Below are positions 41,622-49,910 of a stretch of DNA of 64,000 bases, piece after piece. Below the pieces are notes generated by a model. The model was not told the origin of the DNA. It searched no databases and saw nothing but the letters and a program-made list of their open reading frames with translations. The stretch covers positions 1 to 64,000 of the forward strand of contig NZ_SGWI01000004.1 in assembly GCF_004519405.1 (NCBI RefSeq), read 5' to 3'. Within the stretch, counting starts at the first letter, position 1; every line of letters starts with the position of its first letter. The position numbers were made by a program, and so were the translations under genes. The DNA is from Pseudomonas sp. BCA17. Its GTDB lineage: Bacteria; Pseudomonadota; Gammaproteobacteria; Pseudomonadales; Pseudomonadaceae.

Positions 41622-41697
41622 TGGTGGGTGATGACGGGATCGAACCGCCGACCCTCTGCTTGTAAGGCAGATGCTCTCCCAGCTGAGCTAATCACCC
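41622..41697 (-). tRNA. tRNA-Val (TAC), copy 1
   Basis: A 76-nt cloverleaf beginning GGGTGATTAGCTCAGCTGGG, anticodon loop CCTTACAAG with TAC, T-arm GCGGTTCGATCCCGT and encoded CCA. It is the promoter-proximal member of the unit and is identical to copy 2. Confidence 0.97.
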
Positions 41698-41807
41698 TTC
41701 GTTTCGGTGTGGGCGCATCATACACCAAAAAATCGTAATGTCTTGATTTAAATGCAATTTATTTAAAAAAAGTTTATCCCACGATTTTTTGCCATATTTT
41801 GGACAGA

Positions 41808-41836
41808 AAAAAGCCCGCTCAATGAGCGGGCTTTTT
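41808..41836 (-). terminator. Terminator of tRNA unit 2
   Basis: AAAAAGCCCGCTC (41808-41820), loop AAT, complement (41824-41836). The A-run and T-run on either side allow termination in both directions. It lies 38 bp beyond the second tRNA-Asp on the minus strand. An AT-rich promoter region for unit 1 follows (41698-41800), including CAAAAAATCGT and its complement at 41726 and 41781. Confidence 0.87.
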
Positions 41837-41874
41837 CTGGTGACCTGGCGTTCAGTGTTCCAGGTTACCGAATA

Positions 41875-41951
41875 TGGCGCAGCGGACGGGACTCGAACCC
41901 GCGACCCCCGGCGTGACAGGCCGGTATTCTAACCGACTGAACTACCGCTGC
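41875..41951 (-). tRNA. tRNA-Asp (GTC), copy 2
   Basis: A 77-nt gene identical to the copy at 41526-41602, anticodon GTC, CCA encoded. It is second in the promoter-distal position of its own unit, after tRNA-Val. Confidence 0.97.
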
Positions 41952-41970
41952 GCGTAACACTTGAAGCGAA

Positions 41971-42046
41971 TGGTGGGTGATGACGGGATCGAACCGCCGA
42001 CCCTCTGCTTGTAAGGCAGATGCTCTCCCAGCTGAGCTAATCACCC
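41971..42046 (-). tRNA. tRNA-Val (TAC), copy 2
   Basis: A 76-nt gene identical to the copy at 41622-41697, anticodon TAC, CCA encoded. Its promoter should lie in 42047-42110, in the gap shared with the divergent rdgC gene. Confidence 0.97.
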
Positions 42047-42204
42047 TTCGTTTCGGTGTGGCGCGCATTCTACGGAGCGACCCAAGGTCTGGCAAGCACT
42101 TTCTTAAATCTTTTTTTGAGCCCTTCCAATGGCTTAGGCAGGGTTGGCCTGGGACGCTATCAAGAGAATAATGCCCTCCTTTGTATAAAGGAGAGACTCG
42201 CCCC

Positions 42205-43125
42205 ATGTGGTTCAAGAACCTGCTTATCTATCGCCTGACCCAAGATCTGCCTGTTGATGCCGAGGCGTTGGAAGCGGCCATGGCCACCAAACTGGCGCGC
42301 CCTTGTGCAAGCCAGGAGTTGACCACTTACGGTTTCGTCGCGCCTTTCGGTAAAGGCGAAGACGCTCCTCTGGTGCACATCAGCGGTGACTTCCTGCTGG
42401 TCGCCGCGCGCAAGGAAGAACGCATCCTGCCGGGTAGCGTGGTACGCGACGCAGTCAAAGAGAAAGTCGAAGAAATCGAGGCCGAGCAAATGCGCAAGGT
42501 CTATAAGAAGGAACGGGACCAGATCAAGGATGAAATCATCCAGGCCTTCCTGCCGCGCGCCTTTATCCGTCGCTCGTCGACATTCGCCGCTATCGCGCCG
42601 AAGCAGGGCCTGATCCTGGTGAACTCGGCAAGCCCCAAGCGCGCCGAAGACCTGCTATCGACCCTGCGTGAAGTGATCGGCACTTTGCCGGTTCGCCCGC
42701 TCACCGTTAAAACCGCGCCAACCGCAATCATGACCGACTGGGTCACCACCCAGAAACCGGCCGATGACTTCTTCGTCCTCGACGAATGCGAACTGCGCGA
42801 CACCCACGAAGATGGTGGCATCGTGCGCTGCAAGCGCCAGGACCTGACCAGCGAAGAAATCCAGCTGCACCTGAGCACCGGCAAAGTCGTGACCCAATTG
42901 GCGCTGGCATGGCAGGACAAGCTGTCCTTCATGCTCGACGACAAGATGACGGTCAAGCGCCTGAAGTTCGAAGACCTGCTGCAGGACCAGGCAGAACAGG
43001 ACGGTGGCGACGAGGCACTGGGGCAACTGGATGCCAGCTTTACCCTGATGATGCTGACGTTTGGCGATTTCCTGCCGGCGTTGGTTGAGGCACTGGGCGG
43101 CGAAGAGACTCCGCAGGGCATCTAA
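42205..43125 (+). CDS. rdgC: Recombination-associated protein RdgC
   Basis: A 306-residue nucleoid-associated DNA-binding protein, full family length. It forms a ring-shaped dimer around DNA and limits RecA. Visible stretches: [16 protein letters not shown] at the start, [21 protein letters not shown] near residue 75, and [23 protein letters not shown] at the C-terminus. The ATG at 42205 follows AAGGAGAG; eight upstream in-frame residues are not conserved. It is divergent from the tRNA unit and corresponds to PA3263. Confidence 0.95.
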   Translation: MWFKNLLIYRLTQDLPVDAEALEAAMATKLARPCASQELTTYGFVAPFGKGEDAPLVHISGDFLLVAARKEERILPGSVVRDAVKEKVEEIEAEQMRKVYKKERDQIKDEIIQAFLPRAFIRRSSTFAAIAPKQGLILVNSASPKRAEDLLSTLREVIGTLPVRPLTVKTAPTAIMTDWVTTQKPADDFFVLDECELRDTHEDGGIVRCKRQDLTSEEIQLHLSTGKVVTQLALAWQDKLSFMLDDKMTVKRLKFEDLLQDQAEQDGGDEALGQLDASFTLMMLTFGDFLPALVEALGGEETPQGI

Positions 43126-43150
43126 GCCCTGTGAAGTTCAAAAAGTGCGA

Positions 43151-43225
43151 GGGGGCTTGCTCCCGATTGCAACGTGGCCAGCCAATGCCTATCGGCTGAG
43201 CCACCGCAATCGGGAGCAAGCCCCT
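43151..43225. repeat. REP doublet (REPIN-like)
   Basis: The 20-bp core GGGGCTTGCTCCCGATTGC and its complement (around 43152-43171 and 43206-43224) flank 34 bp between rdgC and the BASS transporter gene. The core GGGGCTTGCTCCCGA is a typical REP of this species group. Confidence 0.82.
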
Positions 43226-43277
43226 CTCCCATTTGATCGTATTGCAACTCAAAATCTAACAACAAAGGCCCTTCCCT

Positions 43278-44243
43278 ATGCGCGCACTCGCCGCCTTGAG
43301 CCGTTTCGTCGGCAATACCTTCGCCTACTGGGTGTTGATATTCGCCGTGCTCGCCTTCCTCGAGCCCAGTTGGTTCATCGGCCTCAAAGGTGCCATCGTC
43401 CCGCTGCTGGGCCTGGTGATGTTCGGCATGGGCCTGACCCTCAAACTTGAAGACTTCGCCGAGGTCGCCCGCCATCCCTGGCGCGTGGCTCTGGGCGTGG
43501 TTGCGCACTTTGTGATCATGCCGGGTGTGGCCTGGCTCTTGTGCCAGGCCTTCCACCTGCCGCCGGAGATAGCCGTCGGCGTGATCCTGGTCGGCTGCTG
43601 CCCAAGCGGCACATCGTCCAACGTAATGACCTGGCTGGCCCGCGGCGACCTGGCGCTGTCGGTGGCCATTGCCGCCGTCACTACACTCCTCGCCCCGCTG
43701 CTCACCCCCGCGCTGATCTGGTTACTGGCCTCGGCCTGGTTGCCGGTGTCGTTCATGGAGTTGTTCTGGTCGATCCTGCAAGTGGTGCTGCTGCCCATCG
43801 TGCTTGGCGTGGTGGCACAGCGCGTACTGGGCGAACGGGTGCGCCATGCGGTAGAGGTGCTGCCGTTGGTGTCGGTGGTCAGCATCGTGATCATCGTCGC
43901 GGCGGTGGTTGCGGCGAGCCAGGCGAAGATCGCCGAATCCGGCCTGCTGATCATGGCCGTGGTGATGTTGCACAACAGCTTCGGTTACCTGTTGGGGTAC
44001 TTCACCGGACGCTTGTTCAAATTGCCATTGGCGCAGCGCAAATCACTGGCGCTGGAAGTGGGTATGCAGAACTCCGGGCTGGGTGCTGCGTTAGCCAGCG
44101 CGCACTTTTCGCCGTTGGCAGCTGTGCCGAGTGCGCTGTTCAGTGTCTGGCACAACATCTCTGGAGCGTTGCTTTCGACTTATTTCCGTCGCATGAGCGA
44201 GAAGGAAGACCGCCGCGCATTGGAAACCAAGCCGAAAACTTGA
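43278..44243 (+). CDS. Bile acid:sodium symporter family transporter
   Basis: A 321-residue BASS permease with about nine hydrophobic segments. The diagnostic GVILVGCCPSGTSSNVMTWLARGDLALSVAIAAVTTLLAPLLTP (residues 100-145) carries the sodium-binding and substrate crossover motif, and EVGMQNSGLGAALASAHFSPLAAVPSALFSVWHNISG lies near 260. Bacterial members move bile acids, pantoate or other organic anions with sodium; the substrate here is unknown. A REP doublet lies before it and the guanidinium riboswitch after it, so it is its own transcript. Confidence 0.83.
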   Translation: MRALAALSRFVGNTFAYWVLIFAVLAFLEPSWFIGLKGAIVPLLGLVMFGMGLTLKLEDFAEVARHPWRVALGVVAHFVIMPGVAWLLCQAFHLPPEIAVGVILVGCCPSGTSSNVMTWLARGDLALSVAIAAVTTLLAPLLTPALIWLLASAWLPVSFMELFWSILQVVLLPIVLGVVAQRVLGERVRHAVEVLPLVSVVSIVIIVAAVVAASQAKIAESGLLIMAVVMLHNSFGYLLGYFTGRLFKLPLAQRKSLALEVGMQNSGLGAALASAHFSPLAAVPSALFSVWHNISGALLSTYFRRMSEKEDRRALETKPKT

Positions 44244-44276
44244 TAGCCCAGTCCATTTTCGGCAGTCTATCGAGCT

Positions 44277-44328
44277 TCGCGGGGACGACCTCGCGACGCG
44301 TTAAAGCGCTCAACAAGGGGACGACCCC
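44277..44328 (+). ncRNA. Guanidine-II (mini-ykkC) riboswitch
   Basis: Two adjacent hairpins each have an ACGA loop closed by G-C pairs: TCGCGGGG-ACGA-CCTCGCGA (44277-44296) and GGGG-ACGA-CCCC (44317-44328), joined by 20 nt. This twin ACGR-loop design is the guanidine-II aptamer. The second hairpin ends 10 nt before the GGGAG ribosome site of the downstream gene, suiting control of translation. The gene encodes the cognate guanidinium exporter, which confirms the call. Confidence 0.93.
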
Positions 44329-44349
44329 ACCTATAGATGGGAGATCAAC

Positions 44350-44664
44350 ATGTCCTGGGTCATTTTATTTTTTGCCGGCTTGTTCGAAGTCGGCTGGGCC
44401 GTCGGTTTGAAGTACACCGACGGTTTCAGCAAACCGATGCCTACTGCGCTGACCATTGCCGCCATGGCCTTCAGCCTCGGTTTGCTGGGTTTGGCCATGA
44501 AGGAACTGCCGTTGGGCACTGCCTATGCGATCTGGACCGGCGTAGGGGCAGTGGGTACGGTGATTGCCGGGATTATCCTGTTTGGCGAATCCATGGCGTT
44601 GTTTCGGCTGGTCAGTGTGGCGCTGATCATCTGCGGGCTCGTCGGGCTCAAGATCAGCGCGTAG
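44350..44664 (+). CDS. gdx: Guanidinium exporter, Gdx/SugE small multidrug resistance protein
   Basis: A 104-residue protein of four membrane spans. Glu13 in [20 protein letters not shown] is the proton and substrate site, and the GW-VGLKYT-like stretch separates the Gdx/SugE branch from the EmrE branch. Members export guanidinium in exchange for two protons as dual-topology dimers. ATG 44350 follows GGGAG. The guanidine-II riboswitch directly upstream should raise its translation when guanidine is present. Older records call it sugE or a quaternary ammonium exporter. Confidence 0.93.
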   Translation: MSWVILFFAGLFEVGWAVGLKYTDGFSKPMPTALTIAAMAFSLGLLGLAMKELPLGTAYAIWTGVGAVGTVIAGIILFGESMALFRLVSVALIICGLVGLKISA

Positions 44665-44691
44665 GCCACTGCCGTCAGCGCAAACAAGGCC

Positions 44692-44728
44692 CCTCCCACA
44701 GGCTGGAATGCATTCCAACCGTGGGAGG
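44692..44728. repeat. Nested palindrome between convergent genes
   Basis: CCTCCCAC (44692-44699) and GTGGGAGG (44721-44728) enclose GGAATGCATTCC (44705-44716), itself a perfect palindrome. It lies 27 bp after gdx and 36 bp from the end of the next minus-strand gene. It may be a REP relative or a shared terminator. Confidence 0.55.
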
Positions 44729-44763
44729 AAGCTTGCTGGTGAGGCCAGTATTCCAACCCCAAG

Positions 44764-46638
44764 CTACCTGACATTCCCCCGCAACACGCCCACCACTTCC
44801 TGCAACCGCGCGGGCGTCGCCGCTTCCACCGCCACCGGCTGACCCGCGACCAACACCACCCGCGACCAGATCCGATGAAAGAACCCCTTGTTCGGATCGC
44901 GACTGAAGAAGCTCCCCCACAACCCCTGCAATGCCATTGGAATCACCGGAACCGGCGTCTCCTCCAGAATGCGCGTCAGCCCGCCACGGAACTCATTCAT
45001 TTCACCATCAGCCGTCAACTTGCCTTCCGGGAAGATGCACACCAACTCCCCATCCTTCAGATACTGGGCAATCCGCGTGAAGGCTTTTTCGTAGATCTGG
45101 ATATCTTCATTACGACCCGCAATCGGAATCGCCCCGGCAGTGCGGAAGATAAAATTCAGCACCGGCAAGCGGTAGATCTTGTAGTACGTCACGAAGCGAA
45201 TCGGCCGACGCACCGCGCCGCCAATCAGCAGCGCATCGACAAACGACACGTGGTTGCACACCAGCAACGCCGCACCTTCATCCGGAATGGCTTCCAGGTT
45301 GCGATGCTCGACGCGGTACATGGAATGGCTGAGCAGCCAGATCATGAAACGCATGGTGAACTCGGGGACGATCCTGAAGATGTAGGTGTTGACCGCGATG
45401 TTGAGCAGCGACACCACCAGGAACAACTCGGGGATCGACAGCTTGGCCACGCTCAACAGCAGGATCGACACAATCGCCGACACCACCATGAACAGTGCGT
45501 TGAGAATGTTGTTGGCCGCGATCACCCGGGCGCGCTCGTTCTCGGCAGTGCGCGACTGGATCAGCGCGTACAGCGGCACGATATAAAAGCCACCGAATAC
45601 GCCGAGGCCGAGGATATCGAACAACACCCACCACGCCTGGCCGTAACCGAGCACGGCCAACCAGTCGTTGGCCTGCACGTTCTGCGCAAAGCCGCCGGAG
45701 TGCCACCACAGCAGCAAGCCAAACACCGTCAGGCCAAATGAACCGAACGGCACCAGACCGATTTCGACCTTACGCCCGGAGAGTTTTTCGCAGAGCATCG
45801 ACCCCAGCGCGATGCCCACCGAGAACACCGTGAGAATCAGCGTCACCACGGTTTCATCGCCGTACAGCCACTCCTTGGCGTAGGCCGGGATCTGCGTCAG
45901 GTAGATCGCGCCGACAAACCAGAACCACGAGTTGCCGACGATGGAACGCGACACTGCCGGCGTCTGCCCCAGGCCCAGGCGCAATGTGGCCCACGACTCG
46001 CTGAAGATATTCCAGTTCAAGCGCAACCCTGGCGTAGAAGCCGCTGCCCGCGGAATGCTGCGGCTGGCCAGATAACCCAGCACTGCCACGCCGACGATCG
46101 CCACCGACACCACCGGCGCGTACTGGGTGGACGACATTATGATGCCGGCGCCGATGGTGCCGGCCAGGATCGCCAGGAACGTGCCCATTTCCACCAGGCC
46201 GTTGCCACCGACCAACTCATCTTCATGCAGGGCCTGGGGCATGATCGAGTACTTCACCGGACCGAACAGTGCCGAGTGCGTGCCCATGGCAAACAGCGCC
46301 AGCAGCATCAGTTCCAGATGATTGAACAGAAAGCCCGTGGCGCCCACGGTCATGATCACGATCTCCCCCACCTTGATCGCGCGGATCAACGCATCCTTGT
46401 TGAATTTCTCGCCAAACTGCCCAGCCAATGCCGAGAACAGGAAGAACGGCAGGATGAACAGCAGCGCACAGAGGTTGACCCAAATGGAGCGGTCACCCTC
46501 GATAGTGAGTTTGTAGAGAATGGCGAGGATCAGCGATTGCTTGAAGATGTTGTCGTTGAAGGCACCCAGCAACTGGGTGACAAAAAAAGGCAAGAAGCGC
46601 CGCGTGCGCAGCAAGGTGAATTGCGAGGTGTGGCTCAT
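44764..46638 (-). CDS. LplT-PlsC fusion: lysophospholipid transporter with acyltransferase
   Basis: A 624-residue inner-membrane protein. Residues 1-400 form an MFS carrier of LplT type (LPFFVTQLLGAFNDNIFKQSLILAILY, then MGTHSALFGPVKYSIMPQ), which flips lysophospholipids. Residues 430-620 are a PlsC acyltransferase domain with the HX4D box NHVSFVDALL and the FPEGKLTADGEM phosphate site. E. coli uses separate LplT and Aas proteins; here transporter and acyltransferase are one chain and the acyl-ACP synthetase part of Aas is absent. The likely role is reacylation of lysophosphatidylethanolamine. It converges on gdx across a palindrome. Confidence 0.87.
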   Translation of the reverse strand: MSHTSQFTLLRTRRFLPFFVTQLLGAFNDNIFKQSLILAILYKLTIEGDRSIWVNLCALLFILPFFLFSALAGQFGEKFNKDALIRAIKVGEIVIMTVGATGFLFNHLELMLLALFAMGTHSALFGPVKYSIMPQALHEDELVGGNGLVEMGTFLAILAGTIGAGIIMSSTQYAPVVSVAIVGVAVLGYLASRSIPRAAASTPGLRLNWNIFSESWATLRLGLGQTPAVSRSIVGNSWFWFVGAIYLTQIPAYAKEWLYGDETVVTLILTVFSVGIALGSMLCEKLSGRKVEIGLVPFGSFGLTVFGLLLWWHSGGFAQNVQANDWLAVLGYGQAWWVLFDILGLGVFGGFYIVPLYALIQSRTAENERARVIAANNILNALFMVVSAIVSILLLSVAKLSIPELFLVVSLLNIAVNTYIFRIVPEFTMRFMIWLLSHSMYRVEHRNLEAIPDEGAALLVCNHVSFVDALLIGGAVRRPIRFVTYYKIYRLPVLNFIFRTAGAIPIAGRNEDIQIYEKAFTRIAQYLKDGELVCIFPEGKLTADGEMNEFRGGLTRILEETPVPVIPMALQGLWGSFFSRDPNKGFFHRIWSRVVLVAGQPVAVEAATPARLQEVVGVLRGNVR

Positions 46639-46695
46639 CGTCCGTGTTCCTGCGTGGCCTAATCGTTATCAGGCCACGACTTTACCTAAACCCGC

Positions 46696-47853
46696 TTACT
46701 TATTCGCTAGTCCTGCAATGCACGGTGAAACAAAAAGTTCGCCTTTATAGGCGCCCTGCACGGTGCGCTTGGCGACGATCAGCCACATCAGCGCCAAAGC
46801 CAGCACCAGCACGCTGCCAAATACGCTGAAGAACCCGAGATGCAACACGTTCGCCAGCTTCAGTGTGGCCAGCGCATAAACCCCCAAGGGAAAGGTAAAG
46901 CCCCACCAGCCGAGGTTGAATGGAATGCCAGCGCGCAGGTAACGCAGGGTGATCAACACCGCTATCAGCATCCACCACAAGCCGAAGCCCCACAACGTGA
47001 TGCCCGCCACCAGGCCCAGGCCGTTGGCCATCTCGCCGACACCGGGCAAGCCATTGGCCGCAAAGATCGCCGGCGCATCACCGCCCAGCAGCAACATGCC
47101 GAGTGCGCCGGTACCGATAGGGCCAAGGGCCAGCCAGCTCGACGCAGCCATGTTGGCGTGCGGCAACTTATGCAAAGCCATGCGCAGCATCAGGATGGTC
47201 AAGATGCTGAATGCCACCGGCAGCGAAAATGCCCACAACACGTAGCTCGTCACCAGCATCACCAGTTGCCCATGGGCGTCGACCAGGTGCGGCGCCAGCA
47301 GACCACCGCTGGCGGCGGCAACTTCGGCCGCCACTACCGGCAGCAGCCATACGGCAGTCATCTGGTCGATGCTGTGTTCCTGACGGGTAAACATCATGAA
47401 CGGAATCAGCACACCGCAAGCCAGGGCCATCGCCACGTCCAACCACCACAGGGCTTGCGCCAAAGGCACCACATCACTGCCCCAGCGCGGCAGGCCGAAC
47501 AACAGCAAACCGTTGAGAATGGTCGCCAGGCCCATCGGAATGGTGCCGAAGAACATCGAAACCGTAGAGTGGCCGAAGATTCGCCGCGCCTCGTGGAAAA
47601 ACATGACCCAGCGCGTGGCGTACAACACGCTGAACACCACAAACAGGCCGATGGTAAACATCCACAGCCCTTCGGCGACGGCATGCAGACCCGGCACACT
47701 GATCGGCAGCTGTGCCAGCGCAAGCGCCAGCACGCCGGTGCCCATGGTCGCGGCAAACCAGTTGGGCGTGAATTGACGAATCACTTCCCGAGGTCGGGTC
47801 AGGTGGCTGAAAGGTTTGTAGCTAGGGGTATTCGCGCACGTCATGGTGGTCAT
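46696..47853 (-). CDS. TDT family (TehA/SLAC1-type) transporter
   Basis: A protein of about 385 residues with ten hydrophobic spans, of the tellurite-resistance/dicarboxylate transporter family, which includes TehA, Mae1 and the sulfite exporter SSU1. The start FTPNWFAATMGTGVLALALAQLP is typical. In-frame ATGs at 47865, 47853 and 47844 are all possible; 47853 is taken because AGGAAGAGG precedes it. The substrate, perhaps sulfite or an organic anion, cannot be read. It lies 57 bp upstream of the LplT-PlsC gene and 93 bp from the MFS gene, apparently not coupled to either. Confidence 0.8.
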   Translation of the reverse strand: MTTMTCANTPSYKPFSHLTRPREVIRQFTPNWFAATMGTGVLALALAQLPISVPGLHAVAEGLWMFTIGLFVVFSVLYATRWVMFFHEARRIFGHSTVSMFFGTIPMGLATILNGLLLFGLPRWGSDVVPLAQALWWLDVAMALACGVLIPFMMFTRQEHSIDQMTAVWLLPVVAAEVAAASGGLLAPHLVDAHGQLVMLVTSYVLWAFSLPVAFSILTILMLRMALHKLPHANMAASSWLALGPIGTGALGMLLLGGDAPAIFAANGLPGVGEMANGLGLVAGITLWGFGLWWMLIAVLITLRYLRAGIPFNLGWWGFTFPLGVYALATLKLANVLHLGFFSVFGSVLVLALALMWLIVAKRTVQGAYKGELFVSPCIAGLANK

Positions 47854-47958
47854 CCTCTTCCTCATATGAGGTTGAAGCCATCATAGAACCTGATCGAATA
47901 TCTATATAACGGGTAATATCTCTATCTGTTATCTATTTCGCCAATACAAGGATATCAG

Positions 47959-49146
47959 CTACACCGCTGGCCTGGTCCGCGCCGTCGCCTGCCATAGCAA
48001 TCCGGCCAATGCACCGAGGGCCAAAACGATGAGCACGGCACCGTAGCCGTCGGTAGTGGCGATCAAGCCATAGACCCGGCTCAGGTTACCCGCAAGCAGC
48101 GCCGGCAGGCAGAACGCCAGGTAGCTCAACACATAGAACGCCGACATCAGACCCGCCCGTTCATGGGGCAACGCCAAGCCGACGATACTGCGCACACTGC
48201 CCATGAACCCGCCGCCGAAACCGAAGCCGGCAATCACACTGGCGACGAAGAACAGCCACAGGCTGGCGCTCTGCACCGCCACCAACAACAGTGCCACCCC
48301 GGTGGCCAACAATGCTGCCGACAGGCGCATGACGTTATCTGCCGGGCGGTCACGCAGGCTGTAGATCATCACCGCACCACTGAGCGTTACCACCGCCACC
48401 AGCCCACCACCGATCAGGTGCGAGGTCGACCCCGTTGCAGCCCGTACCAGCGAAGGCGCCAGGGAGGAAAAGAAACCACCCAATGCCCATACCGCCACAT
48501 TCAATGGCATCGCCAGCCACAAGGCACGACGCGCCTGTTGGGGGACGTGCAGGGTCGGCGCCAGCGACTTCAAGGCACCCGATATGCGGCTGACGGTTTC
48601 CGGCAAGCGCCATACATACAGCGCCTGCAGCAGCATCAGTGCCAGCATCGCGAAATAAATCAATTGGGTCGGCCGTGGTGCAAATTCCACCAGCAGGCCA
48701 CTGCCCAAACCACCACTGGCCATACCCAGCAGCGGCGCAAGGCTATTGAGCATCGGGCCACGGGTACGGTCGGTGTCGAGCAAGGTCGCACTCAATACCG
48801 CTGTCGCCATGCCAGTGGCGAAACCTTGCAGAGCGCGGGCGGCAATCAGGTACGCGGTGCTGTCAGCATTGATAAACAGCAGCATCGCCAGCATATTCAG
48901 GATCAATGCCGCGAAAATCACCGGTTTTCGTCCCAGGTAATCCGACAGCGACCCCACAGTCAGCAACGCTGCCAGCAGACTCACGGCATACACGCCGAAG
49001 ACCACCGTCAACATGGCCGCCGAGAAATGCAGGTTGTCTTGATACACCTGATACAACGGCGTGGGTGCGCTGGACGCAGCGAGAAAGGTCAGTATCGTCA
49101 CCACCAGGAACGCCAGATTGGAACGATGGGAAGTAAGGCTGGACAT
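47959..49146 (-). CDS. Major facilitator superfamily efflux transporter
   Basis: A 395-residue, twelve-span MFS protein. SLSDYLGRKPVIFAALILN near residue 67 is the family loop 2-3 motif, and APLLGMASGGLGSGLLVEF near 138 contains the motif-C GxxxGPxxGG variant of drug-proton antiporters. The ATG at 49146 follows GCGGAG. It is divergent from a TetR gene across a 91-bp gap with an inverted repeat, the usual layout of an efflux pump under local repression. The exported compound is unknown. Confidence 0.85.
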   Translation of the reverse strand: MSSLTSHRSNLAFLVVTILTFLAASSAPTPLYQVYQDNLHFSAAMLTVVFGVYAVSLLAALLTVGSLSDYLGRKPVIFAALILNMLAMLLFINADSTAYLIAARALQGFATGMATAVLSATLLDTDRTRGPMLNSLAPLLGMASGGLGSGLLVEFAPRPTQLIYFAMLALMLLQALYVWRLPETVSRISGALKSLAPTLHVPQQARRALWLAMPLNVAVWALGGFFSSLAPSLVRAATGSTSHLIGGGLVAVVTLSGAVMIYSLRDRPADNVMRLSAALLATGVALLLVAVQSASLWLFFVASVIAGFGFGGGFMGSVRSIVGLALPHERAGLMSAFYVLSYLAFCLPALLAGNLSRVYGLIATTDGYGAVLIVLALGALAGLLWQATARTRPAV

Positions 49147-49160
49147 GGGCACGCTCCGCT

Positions 49161-49179
49161 AAAGCTAATATTTTGCTTT
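49161..49179. promoter_or_regulatory. Candidate TetR operator in the MFS/TetR gap
   Basis: AAAGC (49161-49165) and GCTTT (49175-49179) are inverted around nine AT-rich bases, 14 bp from the MFS start. A second stretch AAAGCGCTTAAAGC (49198-49211) repeats the half-site. Either could bind the TetR dimer. Confidence 0.45.
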
Positions 49180-49237
49180 TTCGGAGTGTGCTACCAGAAA
49201 GCGCTTAAAGCAAATTCTTTGTGTTAAGGTTTTACAC

Positions 49238-49783
49238 ATGGCGATAAAAGAAGGCCTTCGCCCGGGAGGCCGTAGTGCCCGGGTCCAAGAATCAGTGCAC
49301 AGCGCTGCCCGCCAATTGCTGGAAGCCCATGAGCGCTCCAGCGTTACCGTGCCGATGATTGCGGCACGGGCAGGCGTCACGCCGTCCACCATTTACCGGC
49401 GTTGGGGTGACCTGTCCGCCCTGCTCGCCGACGTGGCCCTGGAACGCCTGCGCCCTGACGGCGAACCCGCCAACACCGGTACCCTGCGCGGCGACTTGCG
49501 CGCCTGGGGCGAACAATACCTGGATGAAATGAGTTCGGAGCTGGGGCGCAATATGATGCGCGACGTGCAGTGCAGCCATCCCAGGGACTATTGCAGCAAC
49601 ATTCTGATGGGCCAGTTGCAGATCATTCTTGATCGTTACCAAAACACCGCCGCCCCACTACCGACCCTGGACAGGTTGCTGAACCTGATTGCCGCGCCGA
49701 CGGTGTATCGCAGCCTGTTTTCCAGCGCACCGCTGCCGGTTGAAGAACTGCATGAGCTGATCGAACTGGCTCTGCAAGCCTGA
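49238..49783 (+). CDS. TetR/AcrR-family repressor
   Basis: A 181-residue regulator. The helix-turn-helix is SSVTVPMIAARAGVTPSTIYRRWGDLSALLADVALERL, residues 34-70, where TIYRRW is the recognition-helix signature. The remainder is a helical ligand and dimer domain (TetR_C type). Divergent arrangement with the MFS gene predicts that it represses the pump until a substrate binds. A REP doublet follows. Confidence 0.85.
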   Translation: MAIKEGLRPGGRSARVQESVHSAARQLLEAHERSSVTVPMIAARAGVTPSTIYRRWGDLSALLADVALERLRPDGEPANTGTLRGDLRAWGEQYLDEMSSELGRNMMRDVQCSHPRDYCSNILMGQLQIILDRYQNTAAPLPTLDRLLNLIAAPTVYRSLFSSAPLPVEELHELIELALQA

Positions 49784-49806
49784 AGCCCTGCAAAACCAAA
49801 TGTAAA

Positions 49807-49881
49807 AGGGGGCGTGCGCCCGATGCCAGTGTGTCAGTCAGTGAATAAGGACTGAACCACCACCATCGGGGCACGCCCCCT
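49807..49881. repeat. REP doublet (REPIN-like)
   Basis: AGGGGGCGTGCGCCCGATG (49807-49825) and a complement with one base difference (49864-49881) flank 38 bp between the TetR gene and the ABC-2 permease gene. The GGGGGC-GCGCCCGAT form differs from the other two doublets in the core, suggesting a sub-family. Confidence 0.78.
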
Positions 49882-49910
49882 CTCACATTTTACTGCCGGC
49901 ATTCAGTCAG

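Larger units (their letters stand above)
41459..42057 (-). repeat. Tandem duplication of the tRNA-Val/tRNA-Asp unit
   Basis: Two near-identical units with a 349-bp period each hold tRNA-Val, a 19-bp spacer, tRNA-Asp, a leader-like segment (TTCAGTGTTCCAGGTTACCG) and a terminator CCCGCTC/GAGCGGG. Differences are confined to the spacers (ATGAAGCG versus TTGAAGCG) and the terminator loops (GAT versus AAT on the plus strand). Confidence 0.85.
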
